Shown: positions 58,433 through 64,000 of the stretch, piece after piece
How positions within the stretch are numbered: position 1 is the stretch's first letter
Layout: each line of letters opens with the position of its first letter
DNA from: Paramicrobacterium sp051513965
GTDB taxonomy: Bacteria > Actinomycetota > Actinomycetes > Actinomycetales > Microbacteriaceae
Assembly (NCBI RefSeq): GCF_051513965.1
Contig: NZ_CP195847.1
Coordinates: forward strand, 2,604,001-2,668,000
DNA: 64,000 bases
Reading direction: 5' to 3'
Notes under the pieces: model-generated
What the model saw: only the letters and a program-made list of their open reading frames with translations
Told to the model about the DNA's origin: nothing
Databases searched by the model: none
Translations under genes and position numbers: made by a program

Positions 58433-59234
58433 GAACCCGCTGTACATGGCCGAGGAGGCCGCGGCGACCGACCTCATCAGCGGCGGCCGCCTGCAGCTCG
58501 GCATCAGCCGGGGCTCACCTGAGCACGCGGACCGGGGCTTCGAGTCCTTCGGCTACGTGACGCCCGACGGCCTTGAAGACGCCGAATACGCACGCCGCAA
58601 GACCGAGGTGTTTCGCGACGCCATCGCTGGAGCCGGAATGGCGAAAGCAAACCCGCAGATGGCCGGCCACACCGGCGCACTTGCGATCGAGCCACGCTCG
58701 CCCGGCCTCGAGAAGCGCATCTGGTGGGGTTCGGGCACACGCGGAACCGCGGCGTGGACCGGCGCACAAGGCATGAACCTCATGAGTTCGACTCTGCTCA
58801 CCGAAGACACCGGGGTGCCCTTCGACGAGTTGCAGGCCGAGCAGATCGAGGTCTTCCGTCAGGCTTGGAAGGATGCCGGTCACGACGGCGAGCCGCGCGT
58901 CTCGGTGAGCCGCAGCATCATGCCCCTCGTCTCCGAGGAGGACAACCGCTATTTCGGACTTCGCGCGCAGGCGGAAAGTGCCGACCAGGTGGGCGTCATC
59001 GACAACAGCATCGCGCGGTTCGGCAAGAGCTACATCGGCGAGCCAGACCGTCTTGTGCGTGAGTTGAAAGAGGATGCCGCGATCGCAGCCGCTGACACGC
59101 TGCTGCTCACCGTGCCCAACCAGCTCGGTGTTGCTTTTTGTGTTCATATCTTGGAGTCGTTCGCGAAGCATGTAGCGCCCTCGCTCGGGTGGAAGCCCAA
59201 TTGGGAGGGCCCCGTGCAGGGAGACGCGATCTGA
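58428..59234 (+). pseudogene. Luciferase-like flavin oxidoreductase, 3' part
   Basis: 268 codons continuing the gene cut at 50467: YENPLYMAEEAAATDLISGG, then RLQLGISRGSPEHADRGFES and HILESFAKHVAPSLGWKPNW at the end. The frame stays open leftwards into the element only by chance. Family members oxidise small substrates with reduced FMN; the natural substrate here is unknown. While the element is integrated no full-length enzyme can be made, so excision would restore it. The C-terminus differs from the usual family end, and a remnant of the usual end lies 300 bases downstream (59533-59611). Confidence 0.9.
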
Positions 59235-59273
59235 GCGAGCTGGTCGAAGCGCTTGGTTGATAGACTCGCGTTC

Positions 59274-59462
59274 ATGAAGACCAACTGGACGCTGCTACTG
59301 ACCTCAGTACTCCTTCTTGGTGGCTTCTTCCTCGTGCGCAGCACCGAGGAGTTCTTGCAAGGTCTCGGGTATGCCTTCATCTTGGGGGCATGCGCCGTCC
59401 AGCTCCGCTACATCCTGAAGTCGATCAGTACCTATCGGAAGCGTCAGGTCACGGAAAGCTGA
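59274..59462 (+). CDS. Small membrane protein
   Basis: 62 residues with two hydrophobic segments (TLLLTSVLLLGGFFLV and LGYAFILGACAVQLRYIL) and a basic tail. No family is recognised. TAGACT (59261-59266) ends seven bases before the ATG and there is no ribosome-binding site, so the transcript is probably leaderless. It sits between the luciferase-like 3' part and a remnant of a related gene, so it may have arrived by the same rearrangement. Confidence 0.6.
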   Translation: MKTNWTLLLTSVLLLGGFFLVRSTEEFLQGLGYAFILGACAVQLRYILKSISTYRKRQVTES

Positions 59463-59532
59463 TCTGGCTGGAGCCCGAGCCGCTCCGCTGAGATGCACCG
59501 AGTACTGGCACCTCGTCATGTCGAGGGCTCCC

Positions 59533-59611
59533 ACCCAGCTCGGTGTTGACGACAACGGCGCTCCTCGAGAGCGTGCTGACGTACGTCGCGCCCGAACTCG
59601 GCTGGCGTTAG
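59533..59611 (+). pseudogene. Degenerate 3' end of a second luciferase-like gene
   Basis: Two blocks in different frames match the standard C-terminus of luciferase-like oxidoreductases: CAGCTCGGTGTTGACGACAA encodes QLGVDDN, and after a frameshift LLESVLTYVAPELGWR ends in TAG. The first block is the same as in the intact 3' part at about 59119-59134. This looks like the original end of the gene, or of a paralogue, separated by a rearrangement that gave the upstream copy a new tail. Confidence 0.6.
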
Positions 59612-59657
59612 CCGTACGGAGGTTGCATGGCATCGGCTCGTCAGCTCAGAAAGCACG

Positions 59658-59918
59658 GTGGTCGATCAGGTGACTGATTCAGAGAACAGGAATGCGGCCG
59701 ATGCGGATGCCGCCCGCTCTCCAGATGCGCGGCTGCTGTTCTGGCTGAAGGTTCCGTATGCCGCCGATGTCGTCCTCCTGATCATCGGAGTCGCGTTCCT
59801 CCTCGCCGAGAATCCGATCGGCTGGTGGGTTCTCGTCTTCGCGGCGGTGCGGGCGATCGTCGGAACCATCGCACTGTTCTGGATCTATCCACGGATGCGC
59901 CGCCGCCCGAAGAAGTGA
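59658..59918 (+). CDS. Small membrane protein with two spans
   Basis: 86 residues: a polar, Asp-rich N-terminus of about 28 residues, then two hydrophobic segments (AADVVLLIIGVAFLLA and WWVLVFAAVRAIVGTIALFW) and a basic tail (PRMRRRPKK). I do not recognise a family. The start is GTG 59658; a GTG at 59670 is also possible. The positive tail suggests both ends are cytoplasmic. Confidence 0.65.
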   Translation: MVDQVTDSENRNAADADAARSPDARLLFWLKVPYAADVVLLIIGVAFLLAENPIGWWVLVFAAVRAIVGTIALFWIYPRMRRRPKK

Positions 59919-59994
59919 GTTCGGCAATCACGATGCTGGAATATGCACGGTCACACAGCTTCACGAGCATCCCGCTCACTCGTAGGCTGAGGAC

Positions 59995-60303
59995 ATGGCT
60001 GTTGTGAAGATCAATGCGATTCGCGTTCCTGAAGAAGCCCACGCCGAGTTCGAGCGTCGCTTCGCCAATCGTGCCGGCACCATCGACAGTTCACCGGGGT
60101 TCCTCGGGTTCGAGATGTTGCGCCCCGTCGCGGGAGACGACCGGTACTTCATCGTCACCCGCTGGGAGGACGACGCAGCTTACGAAACGTGGCGCGACGG
60201 CAGTGCGCGAGCGGCCCACAAGGGAGAGCAGGGCAAGCCGGTCTTCTCCGAAGCGAACGTGCTCGAATTCGAGGTCGTGCTCGACGTCAAACCGAAGCCC
60301 TGA
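59995..60303 (+). CDS. ABM-fold monooxygenase (heme-degrading IsdG/MhuD-like)
   Basis: 102 residues of the antibiotic-biosynthesis-monooxygenase fold. INAIRVPEEAHAEFERRFAN, SPGFLGFEMLRPVAG and YFIVTRWEDDAAYETWRDG are typical of HmoA/HmoB and MhuD-like proteins, including the Asn and Trp positions used in heme degradation; His in RAAHKGE is the candidate heme ligand. It may release iron from heme. TAGGCT (59983-59988) ends six bases before the ATG, again suggesting a leaderless mRNA. Confidence 0.82.
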   Translation: MAVVKINAIRVPEEAHAEFERRFANRAGTIDSSPGFLGFEMLRPVAGDDRYFIVTRWEDDAAYETWRDGSARAAHKGEQGKPVFSEANVLEFEVVLDVKPKP

Positions 60304-60327
60304 GCAGAGCCGAAAAACGTGAAAAAC

Positions 60328-60350
60328 CGCGAGAACTAGCGCAACTCGCG
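60328..60350. terminator. Small hairpin after the ABM gene
   Basis: CGCGAG (60328-60333) and CTCGCG (60345-60350) pair across an 11-base loop, 25 bases after the ABM stop and about 100 bases before cstA. It could end the ABM transcript. The remaining leader of cstA holds TATCCT near 60375 as a possible -10. Confidence 0.4.
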
Positions 60351-60451
60351 CACACAGGACTTTCACAGTTTTCTGATATCCTCGACGGTACAGCGAACCA
60401 CGCTGCCTTCCTTGCATTGCAACGGTGCATTCTCTGAAAGGGGAGAACTCC

Positions 60452-62179
60452 ATGGGTTCCCTGGTTCTCATGCTCGTCGGACTCGCGATGTTCGTCGTCG
60501 GCTACCTCGTGTACTCGAAGTACCTGTCGAAACGCGTGTACAAACTCGATGCGAGCTTCAAGACGCCGTCTCACGAACTGAATGACGGTGTCGACTACGT
60601 TCCGACCAACAAGTACATCCTCTGGGGTCACCACTTCACGTCGGTCGCCGGCGCTGCCCCCATCGTCGGCCCCGCTATCGCGGTCATCTGGGGCTGGGTC
60701 CCCGCGTTCCTCTGGGTGACACTGGGAACAGTCTTCTTCGCGGGTATGCACGACCTCGGAGCACTCTGGGCCTCCGCCCGCAACAAGGGCCGCTCCATCG
60801 GCGCACTCTCCGCGCGCTACATCGGCAAGCGCGGCGCAAACCTGTTCCTCGTCGTCATCTTCCTGCTGCTGCTTATGGTGATCGCGGCGTTCGCCGTCGT
60901 CATCAAGAACCTGCTGATCAGCACGCCCACCGCGGTCATTCCGACCTGGGGCGCGATCGGCGTCGCGCTGCTCGTCGGTGTCGCGGTCTACCGTCTGCGT
61001 TGGAATCTCATTCCCGTGACCGTCGTCGGCGTCGTGCTGCTCTACGCGCTGATCGTGCTCGGCAGCTCGGTTCCTGTCGTTCTGCCCGATCCGTTCCTCG
61101 GCATGAGCCCTGCGACATTCTGGATCGTGACGCTCTTCGTCTACGGTGCGATCGCCTCGCTTCTGCCCGTGTGGGTGCTGCTGCAGCCGCGCGACTACAT
61201 CAACGGAGTGCAGCTCTTCGTCGGGCTCATCCTGCTGTTCGGCTCGGTGCTTCTGGCGACGCTGTTCTCGGCCGTCAAGCCCGACATCGTGGCACCGGCC
61301 TTCAACACGGCAGTTCCCGAGGGAACCCCGAGCCTCGTGCCGCTGCTCTTCGTCACCATCGCGTGCGGCGCCATCTCCGGCTTCCACGGCATGGTCTCGT
61401 CGGGCACCAGCTCGAAGCAGCTCGACAAGGAGACCGACGCACGGTTCGTCGGCTACTTCGGCGCCGTCGGTGAGGGCCTGCTCTCGCTCGGAACGATTCT
61501 CGCGGTCATCGGCGGCATCAAGTCGGTCGCGGACTGGGAGGAGATCTACAGTTCGTTCGGCGCGGGCGGTGTCGACGCGTTTGTGAAGGGCGGCGGCGCT
61601 CTCATGGAGAACGGCATCGGCCTTCCGGCATCCCTCAGTGCCACCGTGCTGGCGACCATGGCGGTGCTCTTCGCGGCTACCACCATGGACACCGGTATGC
61701 GTCTGCTGCGCTTCGTCGTGCAGGAGGCCGGCGAAGTCATCAAGGTGAAGATCAGCAAGTTCCCCGCCACGCTCGTCGTCGTCGTCGTCGGACTCGGTCT
61801 CACCTTCTCGCAGGGTCTCGGCGGTGAGGGCGGCCTGCGAATCTGGCCGCTGTTCGGCACTACGAACCAGCTCATGGCATCGCTGACACTGTCGATCGTC
61901 GCGGTGATGCTGATCCGCAAGCGGCGCAACCCGCTGCCGGCGATCATTCCACTCGTGCTCGTGTTCGTACTGTCGTTCTGGGCGGCGATCGATCAGCTGG
62001 TCAGCTTCACGAACCCGGGCGACCCCGACTGGCTGCTCTTCGCGCTCGACGTGATCATCATCGTCGCGAGCGTCTGGGTCGGCATCGAAGCCGTGCTGGC
62101 GATGCGCCGCGCGGCCAAGGAGCCACCGGAGCCAGAGAACGAGGATGCCGAGCTGCAAGCCGTCCGCGAGGACGTCTGA
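60452..62179 (+). CDS. cstA: Carbon starvation protein A (pyruvate/peptide transporter)
   Basis: 575 residues with about sixteen spans. DGVDYVPTNKYILWGHHFTS, AAPIVGPAIAVIWGWVPAFL and ISGFHGMVSSGTSSKQLDKE are signature segments of CstA, a constitutive or starvation-induced transporter of pyruvate and small peptides. The ATG at 60452 has GGGGAG six bases upstream. It is followed after four bases by the small CC-ended protein gene, which takes the place that YbdD/YjiX-type proteins occupy next to cstA/btsT in enterobacteria. Confidence 0.95.
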   Translation: MGSLVLMLVGLAMFVVGYLVYSKYLSKRVYKLDASFKTPSHELNDGVDYVPTNKYILWGHHFTSVAGAAPIVGPAIAVIWGWVPAFLWVTLGTVFFAGMHDLGALWASARNKGRSIGALSARYIGKRGANLFLVVIFLLLLMVIAAFAVVIKNLLISTPTAVIPTWGAIGVALLVGVAVYRLRWNLIPVTVVGVVLLYALIVLGSSVPVVLPDPFLGMSPATFWIVTLFVYGAIASLLPVWVLLQPRDYINGVQLFVGLILLFGSVLLATLFSAVKPDIVAPAFNTAVPEGTPSLVPLLFVTIACGAISGFHGMVSSGTSSKQLDKETDARFVGYFGAVGEGLLSLGTILAVIGGIKSVADWEEIYSSFGAGGVDAFVKGGGALMENGIGLPASLSATVLATMAVLFAATTMDTGMRLLRFVVQEAGEVIKVKISKFPATLVVVVVGLGLTFSQGLGGEGGLRIWPLFGTTNQLMASLTLSIVAVMLIRKRRNPLPAIIPLVLVFVLSFWAAIDQLVSFTNPGDPDWLLFALDVIIIVASVWVGIEAVLAMRRAAKEPPEPENEDAELQAVREDV

Positions 62180-62183
62180 CCGC

Positions 62184-62480
62184 ATGTCGGCATCCAGGTC
62201 ACGGTCCCAGCGCCGGGAGGAGCTCTCCCGGCGCTGGGCCGCTTTGCGCGAGGGCCTGCAGGAGTTCTACGTCGGCCCGTACCGGCAGATGCTGCACCGC
62301 GAGAAGCGCGATGAGGACGACCTGTTTCTGATCGCCGTACTGGGCGAGGTGCTCGGCGTCCCCGACCCGGCGGCGTACTACACCGCGGAGCTCATGCCCG
62401 CCGTGTGGGAGGACTTCCACGCGTGGCACCGCCGCATCGGCATCCCTCGCTCACCCCTGGACCACATCGCATGCTGCTGA
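62184..62480 (+). CDS. Small cory-CC-star type protein ending in Cys-Cys
   Basis: 98 residues. The sequence LSRRWAALREGLQEFYVGPY, a central DDLFLIAVLGEVLGVPDPAAYY, and the very C-terminal HIACC followed directly by the stop match what I recall of the actinobacterial cory-CC-star family. The function is unknown; the terminal cysteine pair could bind metal or a redox partner. It lies between cstA and an ArsA-like ATPase gene. The last codons TGC TGC TGA are read in another frame as the start ATG CTG CTG A of the next gene. Confidence 0.8.
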   Translation: MSASRSRSQRREELSRRWAALREGLQEFYVGPYRQMLHREKRDEDDLFLIAVLGEVLGVPDPAAYYTAELMPAVWEDFHAWHRRIGIPRSPLDHIACC

Positions 62481-63448
62481 CTCTCGCACGCGAGCGCCGC
62501 GCCCTCTTCGTCGGCGGCAAGGGCGGCGTCGGCAAGACCACGGTGTCATCGACCCTCGCCCTCGCACGCGCGCGCGACGGCGGTCGCGTTCTGCTGGTCT
62601 CGACAGACCCGGCACACAATCTCGGTCACATCTGGGACACCACGCTCTCCAACGAGCGCACCCGCGTGGCCACCGCCGACCAGGGGTATGTGGATGCCGT
62701 CGAGATCGAGCCGCACGCCACCATCGATCGGCACTTCGCCGCCGTCGAGGGGACGATGATGAGGATGCTCCCGGAGCGGCTGCACCGCTCGGCCAAGCAG
62801 CACCTCGAACTGGCGAAGACCGCGCCCGGCAGCCACGAATCGGCGGTGCTGGAGCGGGTCGCCGAGCTTCTCGACCTCGGCCTCAGCGACTACGACCTTG
62901 TGATCTTCGACACCGCTCCATCCGGACACACGCTGCACCTGCTCGCGCTCCCCGAACGCCTCACCGGCTGGACGGAGTCTCTGCTCGCGAGCCGCTCCCG
63001 CTCGGAGCGCTTCTCTGCCGCCGCTCGCGGACTCGTCGGCCGTTCAGAAGACGAGACCGAGCAGGATGCCGAGCTGCGACGCACCCTCGTCGCCCGGAGG
63101 AACCGCTTCGCCCGCATGCGCTCCGCGATCGGCGACAGTGCGGCGACGGGCTTCCTCATCGTGACGCTCGCCGAGAAGCTCCCCGTCGCGGAGTCCCTCG
63201 ACGTCGCCCAGCAGCTGAGCGACCTCGGCATGACGCTCGCCGCACTCGTCGTCAACCGCCGCTCCCCCGCCGACGCTGGCGCGCTGCTCGCCGAGCGCCG
63301 CGAGCGCGAAGAGCGCTACGTCACCGAGCTCGCACAGGCGCTGCCGGATGTGCCGCTCGTGCAGCTTCCGCTGGTGTCGCGCGAGCTCGTGGGCGAAGAC
63401 GCGGTCGCCGAGCTCGCGAGCATCCTCACTGCGTCACCCGCGAGTTGA
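62471..63448 (+). CDS. ArsA/Get3-like P-loop ATPase
   Basis: 325 residues. The deviant Walker A GGKGGVGKTT is at residues 14-23; STDPAHNLGHIWD is the switch I/DPA segment, and VIFDTAPSGHTLHLLALPE the switch II DTAPTGHTLR-like motif. It is a dimeric ATPase related to ArsA and Get3. No ars genes are near, so arsenite export is unlikely; it probably works with the CC-ended protein and perhaps CstA. The ATG at 62471 lies inside the last codons of the preceding gene, giving a 10-base overlap. Confidence 0.88.
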   Translation: MLLTLARERRALFVGGKGGVGKTTVSSTLALARARDGGRVLLVSTDPAHNLGHIWDTTLSNERTRVATADQGYVDAVEIEPHATIDRHFAAVEGTMMRMLPERLHRSAKQHLELAKTAPGSHESAVLERVAELLDLGLSDYDLVIFDTAPSGHTLHLLALPERLTGWTESLLASRSRSERFSAAARGLVGRSEDETEQDAELRRTLVARRNRFARMRSAIGDSAATGFLIVTLAEKLPVAESLDVAQQLSDLGMTLAALVVNRRSPADAGALLAERREREERYVTELAQALPDVPLVQLPLVSRELVGEDAVAELASILTASPAS

Positions 63449-63553
63449 AGCGCTTCTGCTGCGCGCCGTCAAGGGGTTGCCGCGCCTGACGTGCACAACG
63501 TCGACTGGAGAGACGACGAACGATCAGCGAAGCCTCACGAACGGTGAAACGAC

Positions 63554-64000
63554 ATGACCTCTCTCTGGTTGGCACGACACAGCTCCATCGAAGGCGACGC
63601 ACTCTGTGAGGAGCGGCCCACGGTCGACGAGATCGTGGTGGGCGCCGGCCTCACGGGGCTCATCACGGCGGTTCTCCTCGCCCGCGAGGGCCGCCGCGTC
63701 ACCGTGCTCGAGGCGCGCACCATCGCGGGGCTTACAACGGGCAACTCGACCGCGAAGCTGACGGTGCTCCAGGGAGCCCGACTGCAGCAGGTGCGGCACC
63801 GCACGAGCAGGCGCATCGCCGAGGCCTACCTGCGGGCGAACCAGGCAGGGCAGACATGGATGCTCGACAACCTCGAGGCTCTCGGGGTGGACGTTCAGAG
63901 GCGGACCGCTCTCAGCTACGCCACAACGGTCGAGGGCACGAAGACTCTCGAGCGCGAGTTCCAGGTCGCCCGCGAACTCGGGTTGCCCGTGCGGCACGTC
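63554..64000 (+). CDS. FAD-dependent oxidoreductase (DAO family), 5' part
   Basis: The first 149 codons are visible. EIVVGAGLTGLITAVLLARE at about 27-46 is the FAD-binding Rossmann motif, with the acidic end of the next strand VTVLEAR. TTGNSTAKLTVLQG and YLRANQAGQTWMLDNLEALG match a group of glycine/D-amino-acid oxidase-like enzymes that usually end in a Rieske [2Fe-2S] domain; that end is outside the window. The ATG at 63554 has a weak GTGAAACG upstream. The gene is 105 bases after the ArsA-like gene. Confidence 0.85.
   Translation, partial: MTSLWLARHSSIEGDALCEERPTVDEIVVGAGLTGLITAVLLAREGRRVTVLEARTIAGLTTGNSTAKLTVLQGARLQQVRHRTSRRIAEAYLRANQAGQTWMLDNLEALGVDVQRRTALSYATTVEGTKTLEREFQVARELGLPVRHV

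Noticed and set aside
60287..62185. 632-codon open frame on the minus strand
   Set aside because: It is antisense to cstA, has a His/Asp/Arg-rich shadow composition with no domain, and cstA is unmistakable.
1..64000. tRNA, rRNA or riboswitch genes
   Set aside because: No cloverleaf, rRNA segment or recognisable riboswitch core was seen on reading either strand; small non-coding RNAs cannot be excluded without a covariance search.

Overview
The window is chromosomal DNA from a high-GC Gram-positive actinobacterium. Base composition, the very frequent GGATGCC/GGCATCC words inside genes, actinobacterial gene families and several leaderless promoters point to the family Microbacteriaceae (Microbacterium or a close relative). 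The family call is inference from style and content; no rRNA or tRNA gene is present to confirm it.

Left part (1-17.6 kb): the edge of a GntR/YtrA-type ABC operon whose ATPase gene carries an in-frame amber codon; sbcD-sbcC plus a TSUP permease; a small ribbon-helix-helix/VOC gene pair on a leaderless promoter; an APC permease and a HAD phosphatase; then a divergent catabolic locus (IclR regulator, D-aminoacylase-like amidohydrolase, D-serine-dehydratase-like PLP enzyme, 2-keto-3-deoxygluconate kinase, KDPG aldolase, rhodanese). That locus fits stepwise conversion of an N-acylated amino-sugar acid or D-amino acid to pyruvate. Next come two nearly identical 67-70 bp hairpin repeats flanking a small P-loop kinase gene, an orphan DarT-like ADP-ribosyltransferase gene and a TMEM175-type channel.

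17.7-35.2 kb is transport and sugar metabolism. A long minus-strand operon encodes a HAD phosphatase, a phosphonate-type ABC importer (PhnD/C/E/E), a metallophosphoesterase, an RpiR regulator and an EIIC-like membrane protein; it looks like a phospho-ester salvage system. After a Nudix gene with an in-frame amber codon comes a polyol cluster: mannitol/arabinitol-type dehydrogenase, two DeoR regulators, a three-gene sugar ABC importer and xylulokinase.

35.2-47.4 kb holds BlaI/M56, GntR regulators, a thiol-redox trio (DsbA-like, CcdA-like, CPVC membrane protein) and a copper cluster (CopD, a DUF5134-like protein, a CopD-CtaG fusion and the Cu+ ATPase CopA).

47.7-59.6 kb is accessory. It has an orphan HsdR_N-like PD-(D/E)XK protein, a glutaminase-STAS fusion and an integrative mobilizable element of about 7.96 kb (50468-58427). 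The element splits a luciferase-like flavin oxidoreductase gene. It carries a large serine recombinase, a Rep with HUH and SF3 helicase motifs, relaxase, MobC, a MobB-like membrane protein that overlaps the relaxase gene out of frame, two small regulators and an aminoglycoside-phosphotransferase-like cargo gene. Both halves of the interrupted gene rejoin in frame to 351 codons of protein.

The right end (60-64 kb) encodes a heme-oxygenase/ABM-fold protein, CstA, a small protein ending in Cys-Cys (cory-CC-star type), an ArsA-like ATPase and the start of a FAD-dependent oxidoreductase.
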